Of a stretch of 40,112 bases of DNA, positions 7,306-15,015 are shown piece after piece. The translations under genes were made by a program, and so were the position numbers. Within the stretch, counting starts at the first letter, position 1, and the number at the start of each line of letters is the position of its first letter. The stretch covers positions 1-40,112 of the forward strand of contig CAMARI010000005.1 in assembly GCA_945860515.1 (NCBI GenBank), in the 5' to 3' direction. Under the pieces are notes generated by a model. It saw nothing but the letters and a program-made list of their open reading frames with translations. It was not told the origin of the DNA and searched no databases. The DNA is from Polaromonas sp. YR568. GTDB taxonomy: Bacteria; Pseudomonadota; Gammaproteobacteria; Burkholderiales; Burkholderiaceae_C.

Positions 7306-7710
7306 CTATTTACCTGCTGCCGCAAAAGCGGTGGCGGCAATCCGGACCATACTAGGATGCAGAGTTCCGAGTTTTGGGATTTGGCCGTATGGCGCATACG
7401 GTGGGACCGAGAAGTAGGCGTCGTTGAACGGGAGCTTAAGAACGTTTCTCAGGTCGAATTTGGTGTCGTAGCTCAAACCGGTGCTGGTATATGCACTGGG
7501 TTGCTCGCTTTTTGCGATTCTGAATTCCCCGCTCTTGAGACGGTCCGTCTTTTGGCTGGTCCCATACGCCACGCTCACAAAAATCATGCCTTCATCGTCT
7601 TCCTTGGTCGAAACCATGAGGCCGGGGCGTGGCTTTGGTTTGGGGTGAATGTTGTCAGGGAAATGGCACCAGACGATTTCGCCAGCCGTGGGTTCGGGCC
7701 ACCAGCGCAT
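7306..7710 (-). CDS. PemK/MazF-like toxin
   Basis: A 134-residue protein whose first half, GEIVWCHFPDN...KPRPGLMVS (residues 10-33), follows the PemK/MazF beginning (G-D-I-V-W-x-x-F...R-P-x-L-V-V-S). The next strand, MIFVSVAYGTSQ, sits where the family has its second catalytic segment. The rest is divergent. Its start overlaps the stop of the upstream gene by one base (TGATG), the arrangement expected for an antitoxin-toxin pair. It is probably an RNase-type toxin; confidence is moderate because the catalytic residues are not certain. Confidence 0.7.
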   Translation of the reverse strand: MRWWPEPTAGEIVWCHFPDNIHPKPKPRPGLMVSTKEDDEGMIFVSVAYGTSQKTDRLKSGEFRIAKSEQPSAYTSTGLSYDTKFDLRNVLKLPFNDAYFSVPPYAPYGQIPKLGTLHPSMVRIAATAFAAAGK

Positions 7711-7991
7711 CAGGCGTTTTCTAATTCAAAAAGACTGCTGCGGACAGTGCCGCCTTTGGCCTTGGGGGCTGATTTTTTAACCTGATTGAGTTGGGCTTTG
7801 GTTAAAGCTCCCTCATCTGCCTCGTATTGAGGCAGGAACTTGGTGGCCAGCTCATGCAGCGCCAAGTGAATCACTTGTGTTTCGTCAACACCCAATACAT
7901 CAGCCAGACGTTTGGTCGTTGTGCGGGTCACGCCAGTTGCGCTGTCTTGCGGGCGATAACGGAAGGCGATCTGGGCTGCTGCAGCCTTCAT
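7710..7991 (-). CDS. Putative cognate antitoxin of the PemK-like toxin
   Basis: A 93-residue protein of no family I can name securely. The start at 7991 is supported by AAAGGAG seven bases upstream; a longer frame to 8027 exists but lacks a site. Residues 12-60 (RTTTKRLADVLGVDETQVIHLALHELA) look like a ribbon-helix-helix or small HTH DNA-binding region, and the Lys/Ala-rich tail ends in an RSSLFELENA segment likely to contact the toxin. The role is inferred from position and the one-base overlap with the toxin gene. Confidence 0.6.
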   Translation of the reverse strand: MKAAAAQIAFRYRPQDSATGVTRTTTKRLADVLGVDETQVIHLALHELATKFLPQYEADEGALTKAQLNQVKKSAPKAKGGTVRSSLFELENA

Positions 7992-7995
7992 TTCT

Positions 7996-8018
7996 GGCTC
8001 CTTTGAAGTTAGATATCT
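7996..8018 (-). promoter_or_regulatory. Ribosome-binding site and small palindrome upstream of the minus-strand antitoxin
   Basis: On the minus strand AAAGGAGCC (8004-7996) precedes the ATG at 7991 and fixes that start. AGATATCT (8011-8018) is a perfect 8-bp palindrome just upstream and might be an operator half; no convincing -35/-10 pair was found. The remaining bases to 8260 hold nothing I can support. Confidence 0.45.
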
Positions 8019-8260
8019 TTGAGACATCAGAAGAGCCGGGTGTTGTCAACAAGGTGGGGGAGTCCGCCCGGGAGTGATGTTGTGATTAAGGAGCTGGAGA
8101 TATCGCCAAAGTTCCTTGATCTGTTCCCCATTGATTTTCTGAGATAACCGCGTTGTCATGCAAGCAATTGATCAAAGCCGCGCCGTTCATGAAGAAAGTC
8201 AGCCCCCGACCCACTCCCGAACGCGTTTGAGAGTGGCCATATTGCCGTAGCTGTCTTAGC

Positions 8261-9340
8261 TTACATTGCGAACGACATCAAGGGACCCAGATGCAGTAGG
8301 GTTCCAGCGCCACTTTGTGAAATGGCAAAAACTTCTATCAACGATGGGCCTTGATCGGCGCCTGAGGAAGTAAATGAAGTTCGCCAACCAGAGTTTGAGA
8401 ATTCGGGCCTGCTTAAAACACTAGCTACATCGGAGCGCAACAACTCGGGCTTAACCGACGCGACTAAACAGTGGTTCACATAAATCTGAACCATCGCCAC
8501 ATCCAAGCCAGCATTGGGGTTACCAGCCCACCCGCTGACTTCAAAAACTCCTTCGCCGTGGCTGATGATGCCCTCGCAATAACCCATTAACGGTGAGAAG
8601 TATGCGAGCGAAGAATAATCTATATCCGCATCTTTCGAAACCAAGTAAACGTCATGGGCGCCGCAAAGCGCATGAGGTAGACGGTGGTACTTCCACTCCA
8701 TTTTTGTTGCCTTTTCGATGGCACTTTTGACATAGGCTTCCGTCGTGATGTTGGTGCCGTACTCCGCCTTATCAAGTGACCCTGACTCACTCTCGGCACG
8801 AAAGAGGATGCCGGAAGCTGGTATTTTTTCGCTGGGAGCCAATGCTTGGTCGTGTACGCTAAACGCCAGGACCCCTTTGGCAGATAGCAGCGAAAATAGC
8901 CGCTTTAGCCACGCCTCAAAGCGTGGAGGAGGCAAGTGCGTGAACAAGGACGCCACAAAAATGAAGTCATAGCCGGTTTCGCACACTAATTGGTCAGGAT
9001 CGGTCTTCGACACGATACCGTGCACGCCAAAAGTTTCTTTTTGAAAATCTACTGCGTCGGAATATATGTCTGACACCCAGATCTTGGATGCGGCTAGTTC
9101 GCGCACAAGAAATCGGGTTGACCTACCAAATCCACAAGCAAATTCAAGATACTTCGAGATTTGCGACATCTCGTGAAAGCGCCAATGCGCGATCTGACTA
9201 ATCGTTTCATGTATCTGTGAGCCCTGTCGAAAATACTCGACTCTTGCCGCACTCTCCCTTTGGAAAGTTTGCCGAGCAACTTTTAACATTTCGTCGTTAG
9301 GGTGAATGTCCGCTCGCAATGGTGGTAGTGTTGTGTTCAA
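8261..9340 (-). CDS. SAM-dependent methyltransferase with C-terminal beta-sandwich-like domain
   Basis: A 359-residue protein. Motif I of class I methyltransferases is LEFACGFGRSTR (about residues 66-77); YDFIFVASLFTHLPPPRFEAWL (about 124-145) is motif IV and the following helix. After residue ~255 a second region (VFEVSGWAGNP...VAMVQIYVNHCLVASVKPELLRSDV) resembles the small domain often fused to methyltransferases and glycosyltransferases of surface-polysaccharide loci. The start is uncertain: a TTG at 9340 follows a stop by four codons, and an ATG at 9289 is the alternative; neither has a clear ribosome-binding site. No glycan genes lie nearby, so it looks like an orphan cargo gene. Confidence 0.82.
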   Translation of the reverse strand: MNTTLPPLRADIHPNDEMLKVARQTFQRESAARVEYFRQGSQIHETISQIAHWRFHEMSQISKYLEFACGFGRSTRFLVRELAASKIWVSDIYSDAVDFQKETFGVHGIVSKTDPDQLVCETGYDFIFVASLFTHLPPPRFEAWLKRLFSLLSAKGVLAFSVHDQALAPSEKIPASGILFRAESESGSLDKAEYGTNITTEAYVKSAIEKATKMEWKYHRLPHALCGAHDVYLVSKDADIDYSSLAYFSPLMGYCEGIISHGEGVFEVSGWAGNPNAGLDVAMVQIYVNHCLVASVKPELLRSDVASVLSRPEFSNSGWRTSFTSSGADQGPSLIEVFAISQSGAGTLLHLGPLMSFAM

Positions 9341-9420
9341 TGTTTGGGCTCAGTAAGAGTGATTCTCTATGGTAACGATGTTTCGGGCGGCAATAGGCAC
9401 CGATGCTGCAGCAGCCAACG

Positions 9421-9449
9421 ACTAGCCTACGGCTAGTAGCCTTAAGGCT
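9421..9449. repeat. Two adjacent perfect palindromes
   Basis: ACTAGCC-TAC-GGCTAGT (9421-9437) is directly followed by the 12-bp palindrome AGCCTTAAGGCT (9438-9449). They lie upstream of the methyltransferase start on the minus strand and could be regulatory or part of a mobile-element end. Confidence 0.6.
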
Positions 9450-9490
9450 TGGGTTGTTGGGTCCGCACTGTTCCAAATGGTGTGGTGGGC

Positions 9491-9556
9491 GACCTAAAAC
9501 CTGCCAGCAGGGGGGAGCTGTTATTGTCCGCCCCCCAAATAGCCGATAGTTAGGTC
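9491..9556. other. attC-like inverted-repeat element (tentative)
   Basis: GACCTAA (9491-9497) and TTAGGTC (9550-9556) are perfect inverted repeats 66 bases end to end. The right side reads GTTAGGT, fitting the integron GTTRRRY box, and the left reads ACCTAAA, one base off RYYYAAC. An inner G6 (9510-9515) faces a C6 (9531-9536). A frame starts two bases downstream. No integrase gene is present in the window. Confidence 0.3.
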
Positions 9557-9557
9557 G

Positions 9558-9917
9558 GTGAATAACCCGCAACTGCCGACAATGAACAGCAGCCAGGCTG
9601 ACACCGGGTTACGCCAGGGCAGGTTCACCACCATTGAAAACGGTACCGTTTTCAGGATTCTTGACTTTCATCCCGGCGTCCAGCAGCGGGTTCACCGCAC
9701 AGATTCCATCGATTACATCGTGGTGATGTCAGGAGAAATCGACATGGAACTGGAAATCGGTGTGGAGGTTCACCTCAAGGCAGGTGATGTGATGGTGCAA
9801 CGCGGCACAGTCCATAACTGGATCAACCGCGGCAAGGTGTCTTGCGTCATGGCGGTAATCTTGATTCACGCCAACTCGGTTCAAGTTGGCGACCAGAAGC
9901 TTGGCCCCTTTGGTTGA
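9558..9917 (+). pseudogene. Cupin-domain protein, N-terminally truncated
   Basis: A 119-codon frame containing a cupin barrel: HRTDSIDYIVVMSGEIDME (first motif, about residues 46-64) and LKAGDVMVQRGTVHNWIN (second, about 72-89). Relatives of this type (H-R-T-x-S-I-D-Y) are about 180 residues and carry a further N-terminal segment that is missing here, while upstream DNA is non-coding. The start would be GTG at 9558 or ATG at 9582; no good ribosome-binding site. A remnant is more likely than a functional small protein, though the barrel itself is complete. Confidence 0.65.
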
Positions 9918-10040
9918 GCCTTGAAAGAGGCGGGTGTGTGTCCCTCGTTCAAGCCCCGTTGCAAGGCACGGACTGCAGCCCGCCGTACGAATCATGTTTC
10001 CCCGGTCGGCCTGTGCGTTGGTATGTGGTTCAACTTGTGA

Positions 10041-10130
10041 GGTGTACAGAACGACGGGGTGATTGCCAGTGATATCGCGGAGGCTGCTGATTTGATTTCA
10101 GCTGAGAATGACTATGACGCCTTTTATTAA
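10041..10130 (+). pseudogene. Unidentified C-terminal gene remnant
   Basis: Twenty-nine codons in frame (GVQNDGVIASD...DYDAFY) end in TAA at 10128 and overlap the start of the LeuD-like fragment, as expected if an operon partner's tail survived. The family is not recognisable. The 400-base gap from 9918 to 10318 holds only this and the LeuD fragment. Confidence 0.3.
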
Positions 10131-10251
10131 AGGGCAGGTCCTGGCGATTTCCATAGCCATGGATGATGTCAACAAAGATCAGATCATTCCCTCCAAATAC
10201 ATCAAAGACTTGTCACCGAGGAGCGGGTTGATAGGGAAAACGTTAGCCTGA
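10108..10251 (+). pseudogene. N-terminal remnant of an aconitase-family small subunit (LeuD-like)
   Basis: A 47-codon frame reads MTMTPFIKGQVLA, then DDVNKDQIIPSKYIKDL, then stops. This corresponds to the first 40 or so residues of 3-isopropylmalate dehydratase small subunits, whose hallmark is V-N/D-T-D-Q-I-I-P-A-R-Y/F-L. The remaining ~150 residues are missing. It is a broken gene; the large subunit is absent from the window. Confidence 0.65.
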
Positions 10252-10318
10252 AAAAGGCTGACCGTCGATAGCATCTGACAAGCTAATCAGGTTATTTCTT
10301 ATTTTTGCAGGAGAAGTC

Positions 10319-10798
10319 ATGCCCAACTATTCCCTAAACGTGGACGGCGTCCAGCAGACCGTTCAAGCCGAGCTTGATGAGCCTTTGCTGTATGCCTTGA
10401 CTGACAAACTCAAACTCAAAGGTCCCAAGTTCGGCTGCGGATTAGCGCAGTGCGGCACCTGCACGGTGCTGGTCGATGGCAAGCCTATGCGCTCGTGTGT
10501 CACGCCAACGAGTGTGATGGTGGGTAAGCGCATTCGTACCCTGGATGGTTTGGCTACCAACGGCCAGTTGCACCCGGTGCAAGAAGCTTTTGTGCACGAG
10601 CAAGCGGCGCAATGCGGCTTTTGCTCCAACGGTTGGGTCATGCACAGCGTTGCTTTGCTAGAAAAAACACCCAAGCCGACGCCTGAGCAAATCAAGCAGG
10701 CATTTGCCAATGTGCAATGCCGCTGCGGCACTCAAATCGCCATCATGCGTGCCGTCAAACGCGCCAGCGACACCATGTCACCCAGCGCCAAAGCCTGA
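10319..10798 (+). CDS. 2Fe-2S subunit of a molybdenum hydroxylase (IorA-like)
   Basis: A 159-residue small subunit of the xanthine-dehydrogenase superfamily, closest in type to isoquinoline 1-oxidoreductase alpha subunits. The N-terminal plant-ferredoxin-like cluster uses C40, C45, C48 and C60 (FGCGLAQCGTC...RSC); the second, all-helical cluster uses C99, C102, C134 and C136 (CGFCSNGW...CRCG). It relays electrons from the molybdopterin subunit encoded next. AGGAG lies upstream of the ATG, and an ATG-proximal site for the large subunit follows after ten bases. An external acceptor such as cytochrome c would be needed; no such gene is adjacent. Confidence 0.94.
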   Translation: MPNYSLNVDGVQQTVQAELDEPLLYALTDKLKLKGPKFGCGLAQCGTCTVLVDGKPMRSCVTPTSVMVGKRIRTLDGLATNGQLHPVQEAFVHEQAAQCGFCSNGWVMHSVALLEKTPKPTPEQIKQAFANVQCRCGTQIAIMRAVKRASDTMSPSAKA

Positions 10799-10808
10799 AG
10801 GAGCCACC

Positions 10809-13103
10809 ATGAACACCCCTAAGCTTTCTCGTCGTGAATTCATTCAGACCCAAGGTGCGCTCATAGTCGGTGCCACTGGCTCCGTCTTTGTGGGCGATGC
10901 ACTGGCCCAAGCCGCAGCCCCGGTGGTGATTGGCCCGCAGCCCACGGCTCTTGATACATGGATTCGCATTGCGACCAACGGACATGTGACGGCTAACTTT
11001 GGCAAGATGGATTGCGGCCAAGGATTGGACACAGCGATCGCTCAAATCGTGGCGGAAGAATTAGACGTGTCGATGGACGCTGTGACGGTGGTGATGGGCG
11101 ACACACGCCTGACACCCAACCAGGGTGGCGGCAGCGGCAGCACGGGCTTGCGCATGGGGGCCAACCCCTTGCGCAATGCGGCCGCTGAAGCGCGACGCTT
11201 GCTGGTCGATGCGGCGTCAGCACGATTGGGCGTGTCAGCCAGCGATCTGGCGACCGAAAACGGACGCGTGTTTGTCAAAGCGAACCCCACACAAGCGGTG
11301 AGCTACGCTGATTTGATTGGTGGCAAAGACTTTGGTGCTTCCTTGAAGTGGAATAACGCTATCGGTAACGGCATGAATGCCCAAGGCATGGCCAAGCCTA
11401 AAGATGTGTCGCAGTACAAAATCGTGGGTCAAGGCGTCAAGCGCAAAGACATTGCTGACAAAGTGAGTGCTACGGAGCATTACACCGCGCACATTCGACC
11501 TGAAAACCTGTTGCATGCGCGGCCGGTTCGTCCGCCTGTGGCGGGGGCGATGCCACTGTCCGTCGATGCATCGTCGATTGCGAAGATTGCAGGAGCCAAA
11601 CATTTTGTCAAAGGTGGCTTCGTGGCTGTGTTGGCCGACACCGAGTGGAATGCAGTGCGTGCGGCGCGGCAGCTCAAGGTCACGTGGTCCGACGTCCAAG
11701 GGCCACTGGGTGGTGGCGAGAACACCGTGTTTGAGCACATCCGCTCGGCACCTGTGACGGCTTCTAACGCCATCCCCATCTTTGGCGGCAAGAAAGCCTA
11801 TGACGCCAAACCCACCCTGGATGCATTGGCCTCGTCCAAGCGCGTGATTGAAGCCGAATACGAGTGCGCATTTCAAATGCACGCGCGTATCTCTCCGTCA
11901 TGTGGTGTGGTCGATGTCAAGGGTGATCAAGTCCAGGTGTGGGCCGATGTACAAAAGCCGCATTTCTTGCGCGAAGGCATTGCCAAGTTCTTGGGATTGC
12001 CGACTGCGAATGTGCAAGTCAAGTGGATGCATGGCGCCGGCTCTTATGGTCGCAGCGATGCCGATGAGGCCCCCTATGAAGCTGCCTTGCTGTCGAAAGA
12101 GTTTGGCAGACCTGTACGCATGCAATGGTCGCGCGAAGATGGAATGGTGTGGGCTCCCAAAGCGCCTGCGTCTGTGATCACCATGAAAGCGGGCTTGGAT
12201 GAGTCCAACAACGTCACAGGCTGGCTGCTCAAGGCCAAAGGCTTCAACGGCTGGGACGTCAAGTTCAACGCCGAGAGCCCCGAGCACACCTTGGTCGGCA
12301 TGCAAACTGGACACAAAAAGTGGAACGCGCACAACTTCAACGTGCCCGAAGAAAGCTACAAGTTCAACAACCATGTGCACTGGTGGGAGACCATTCCGCC
12401 CTATTTGGAACAAGCCTCTCCCATGCGCACCGCCCACCTGCGTGCGCCACAAGAAATGCAAACCCGCTTTGGTCAAGAGTGCTTCATTGATGAAGTGGCG
12501 CAGGCGGCTGGCATGGATCCAATTGCATTTCGGATGAAGCACATGCAAGACCCGCGTGAGGCCGATGTGGTGAAAGCTGCCGCAGAAAAACTGGGTTGGA
12601 CCCAGAATAGCAAAGCAGGTCGTTCATCCAAGGCCAAAGTGATGACAGGTCGAGGTATCGCCTTGCATGCGGGTTATCAGTCTTATGCTGCTGTGGCGTG
12701 TGAGGTGCAAGTGCATCGCGATACAGGACGCATTTGGGTCAAGAAACTGGTGGTTGCCAGCGACTGTGGCCTGATCGTCAACCCGATCGGCGTGCGTGCG
12801 GCGCTGGAAGGCCAAATCATGCAAGGCATCAGCCGGGCGCTGTATGAGGAGGTTCATTTCGACAAGAACCGGGTCACAAGTGTGGACTGGAACAGCTACC
12901 GCATTGCCAATTTGGATGACTTGCCAGGTCAAGTCGAGATTGTGCTGCTCAATCGTCCTGACAAGCCGATTGGCGGTGCGGGTGAGCCGGCCATCGTTTG
13001 CTTCCCCGCGGCGATTGCCAATGCGGTGTTCGATGCAACGGGTGTTCGTATTCGTCGCTATCCACTGTTGCCATCGCGTGTGAAAAAGGCCTTGACGGCC
13101 TGA
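10809..13103 (+). CDS. Molybdopterin-binding large subunit, Tat-exported (IorB-like)
   Basis: A 764-residue catalytic subunit. I start at 10809 (AAGGAGCC upstream), which gives a twin-arginine signal: SRREFI at residues 7-12, a hydrophobic stretch and a cleavage-like ALAQA. Family motifs are GGGSGSTGLRMG (Moco-binding loop), GAGSYGRSDADEAPYEAAL, GQIMQG near the end, and PIGGAGEPA, which carries the catalytic glutamate of the xanthine-dehydrogenase superfamily. Relatives (IorB-type) hydroxylate N-heterocycles or oxidise aldehydes in the periplasm. The substrate is not determinable. It pairs with the 2Fe-2S subunit just upstream. Confidence 0.93.
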   Translation: MNTPKLSRREFIQTQGALIVGATGSVFVGDALAQAAAPVVIGPQPTALDTWIRIATNGHVTANFGKMDCGQGLDTAIAQIVAEELDVSMDAVTVVMGDTRLTPNQGGGSGSTGLRMGANPLRNAAAEARRLLVDAASARLGVSASDLATENGRVFVKANPTQAVSYADLIGGKDFGASLKWNNAIGNGMNAQGMAKPKDVSQYKIVGQGVKRKDIADKVSATEHYTAHIRPENLLHARPVRPPVAGAMPLSVDASSIAKIAGAKHFVKGGFVAVLADTEWNAVRAARQLKVTWSDVQGPLGGGENTVFEHIRSAPVTASNAIPIFGGKKAYDAKPTLDALASSKRVIEAEYECAFQMHARISPSCGVVDVKGDQVQVWADVQKPHFLREGIAKFLGLPTANVQVKWMHGAGSYGRSDADEAPYEAALLSKEFGRPVRMQWSREDGMVWAPKAPASVITMKAGLDESNNVTGWLLKAKGFNGWDVKFNAESPEHTLVGMQTGHKKWNAHNFNVPEESYKFNNHVHWWETIPPYLEQASPMRTAHLRAPQEMQTRFGQECFIDEVAQAAGMDPIAFRMKHMQDPREADVVKAAAEKLGWTQNSKAGRSSKAKVMTGRGIALHAGYQSYAAVACEVQVHRDTGRIWVKKLVVASDCGLIVNPIGVRAALEGQIMQGISRALYEEVHFDKNRVTSVDWNSYRIANLDDLPGQVEIVLLNRPDKPIGGAGEPAIVCFPAAIANAVFDATGVRIRRYPLLPSRVKKALTA

Positions 13104-13110
13104 GTCTCTA

Positions 13111-13157
13111 AAGCTTGGGCAAGCAGTTCCTGAAATAGTAGCAAACCATCCAAGCTT
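13111..13157. terminator. Inverted repeat between convergent genes
   Basis: AAGCTTGG (13111-13118) and CCAAGCTT (13150-13157) pair perfectly across a 31-base spacer between the convergent IorB-like gene and hemH. It may end transcription in both directions, although the long loop makes it a weak candidate. Confidence 0.35.
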
Positions 13158-13163
13158 CCAATT

Positions 13164-14267
13164 TTATTGCTTCGCGCCCAAAGCCAGCGCCGCAGCTTTT
13201 GATGCTGCCAGCGCTTGCAGATCCGGCTCGGCCTGCGTGGACCAGCCTGACAGGTGCTGCGCGCTGATGGCTGCCAGTGCTGTGATCCAGGCCGGGCTGT
13301 CGTTCAGGCAGTGGATGTAGCTGAATTTTTCGCCGCCCGCGTGTAAAAAGGTTTCGCGCGCTTCCATGTTGATTTCTTCCAGCGTTTCCAGGCAGTCACC
13401 GGTAAAACCAGGGCAGACGAGGTCAACGCTTTTGGTGCCTTCTTCGGCCAGCTTGATCAGCGTCGGCTCGGTGTACGGCTCCAGCCATTTGGCTTTGCCA
13501 AAGCGGGACTGAAAAGTGACCTGGTAGCGGTCTTTGGTCAAGCCCAGCTTTTCGGTCACCAGGCGGGCAGTTTTGTAGCATTCGCAGTGGTAAGGGTCGC
13601 CCAGATGCAGGGTGCGTTCGGGCACGCCATGAAAGCTCATCACCAATTTGTCGGCCTGGCCGTTGGCCTGCCAGTGAGCTTGGATCGACTCGGCCAGGGC
13701 AGCGATGTAGCCGGGGTTGTCGTGGTAGTGGTTGACGAACCGGAATTCAGGCAACCTGCGAACTTTGGCAGCCCATGTGTAGACCGCATCAAACACACTG
13801 GCCGTGGTGGTGGCGCTGTACTGGGGGTAGGCCGGCATGATCAGCACGCGGGTCACGCCCTGTTCTTTGAGCTGCTCCAGCTGCGACGCAATCGACGGGT
13901 TGCCGTAGCGCATGGCGTAGCGTACCTGCAGGTGGTGGCCTTGCGCTGCCAGCTCGCTGCCAAGAAGTTGGGCCTGTTTTTGCGTCCAGACTTTCAGCGG
14001 CGAGCCCTCTGGCATCCAGATGCTGGCATATTTGGCGGCTGATTTTTTCGGGCGAGTTCGCAAAATGATGCCGTGCAAAATGGCCAGCCAGAGCAATCGG
14101 GGAATTTCCACCACCCGCTGGTCGCTCAAAAATTCGGCCAGATAGCGGCGCAGAGCCGGGGCGGTGGGTTCGTCGGGCGTTCCGAGGTTGCAAAACAACA
14201 CCGCTGTGGTGGAAGTTGCTTGAACTGCGGCGCCATGCTCAAAAACGGGTTCAGTGGTGAAAGGCAT
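13164..14267 (-). CDS. hemH: Ferrochelatase
   Basis: A 367-residue enzyme that inserts ferrous iron into protoporphyrin IX, the last step of heme synthesis. Visible hallmarks are LFCNLGTPDEP (residues 24-34), PAYPQYSATTTASV (145-158), SFHGVPERTL (211-220) with the metal-binding active-site histidine 213, and VCPGFTGDCLETLEEI with the catalytic glutamate. Length is typical for betaproteobacterial HemH. It is divergent from the HAD gene with 34 bases between the starts. This is a core gene and indicates ordinary chromosome from here on. Confidence 0.97.
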   Translation of the reverse strand: MPFTTEPVFEHGAAVQATSTTAVLFCNLGTPDEPTAPALRRYLAEFLSDQRVVEIPRLLWLAILHGIILRTRPKKSAAKYASIWMPEGSPLKVWTQKQAQLLGSELAAQGHHLQVRYAMRYGNPSIASQLEQLKEQGVTRVLIMPAYPQYSATTTASVFDAVYTWAAKVRRLPEFRFVNHYHDNPGYIAALAESIQAHWQANGQADKLVMSFHGVPERTLHLGDPYHCECYKTARLVTEKLGLTKDRYQVTFQSRFGKAKWLEPYTEPTLIKLAEEGTKSVDLVCPGFTGDCLETLEEINMEARETFLHAGGEKFSYIHCLNDSPAWITALAAISAQHLSGWSTQAEPDLQALAASKAAALALGAKQ

Positions 14268-14301
14268 GGGTTATTCTCGCGCACCTGCACTTTGTTTACC
14301 C

Positions 14302-15015
14302 ATGCTCAACTTAAAAATAGTCAAAGCCATCACTTTGGACCTGGACGACACCCTGTGGCCCGTCTGGCCCACCATTCAAAGGGCTGAAAAAGCGCTTGAA
14401 CACTGGCTCAAGCAGCACGCCCCCGCGACGGCCGTCTTGTTTGCCAACGCCTCGGTGCGTGACGAGATTCGCAGCCAGCTGGTCAGCACTCGTCCTGAGC
14501 TCAAGCACAACCTGAGCGCGCTTCGGCGTGAGTCGATTCGGATGGCCTTGCAGCGGTCCAAAGAAAACCCCTTGCTGGCCGAGCAGGCCTTTGATGTGTT
14601 TTTTGCCGAAAGAAACCGGGTGGTGCTGTTTGACGATGCCATACTGGCGCTGGCGTTTCTGGCTGCACGCTTTCCGGTGGTGGCCTTGTCCAATGGCAAT
14701 GCCGACATCAAAACCATTGGCATTGCCGCTTATTTCCGGGCCAGCGTCAGCGCGCAAGCGTTTGGCGTGGCCAAGCCCGATGCGCGGATTTTTCATGCAG
14801 CGGCGGGCGCGGTGGATGTTTCCCCCGAACATGTTCTGCACATTGGCGACGACCCTGGGCTGGATGTGCTGGGTGCCCTCAATGCGGGCATGCAGACCGT
14901 GTGGCTGAATCGCCCGGACCATGCCTGGATGCACGAAAGTAAGCCCCATTTGAGCGTGACCAGCTTGAAGCAGCTGTGTGACCACATAGAAGCTGACAAG
15001 CAACTTTTGGCCTGA
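14302..15015 (+). CDS. HAD-superfamily hydrolase
   Basis: A 237-residue phosphatase-like protein. Motif I is LDLDDTLWPVWP (about residues 11-22), motif II VALSNGNAD, motif III near FGVAKPDARIF (lysine) and motif IV HIGDDPGLDVLGALNAG. This is the subfamily I pattern of YigB/GPH-like small-molecule phosphatases. I prefer the ATG at 14302 because motif I then lies at the normal distance from the N-terminus; longer frames add an unrelated extension that runs into the hemH start region. The substrate is unknown. Its stop directly abuts the stop of the KDPGal aldolase gene. Confidence 0.9.
   Translation: MLNLKIVKAITLDLDDTLWPVWPTIQRAEKALEHWLKQHAPATAVLFANASVRDEIRSQLVSTRPELKHNLSALRRESIRMALQRSKENPLLAEQAFDVFFAERNRVVLFDDAILALAFLAARFPVVALSNGNADIKTIGIAAYFRASVSAQAFGVAKPDARIFHAAAGAVDVSPEHVLHIGDDPGLDVLGALNAGMQTVWLNRPDHAWMHESKPHLSVTSLKQLCDHIEADKQLLA

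Noticed and set aside
9297-9572. 91-codon minus-strand frame
   Set aside because: It overlaps the methyltransferase start region and palindromes, with no domain and unusual composition.
11235-11882. Long antisense frames within the molybdenum hydroxylase large-subunit gene
   Set aside because: They are shadows of GC-rich coding sequence; no conserved motif is seen in them, while the plus-strand gene is unambiguous.
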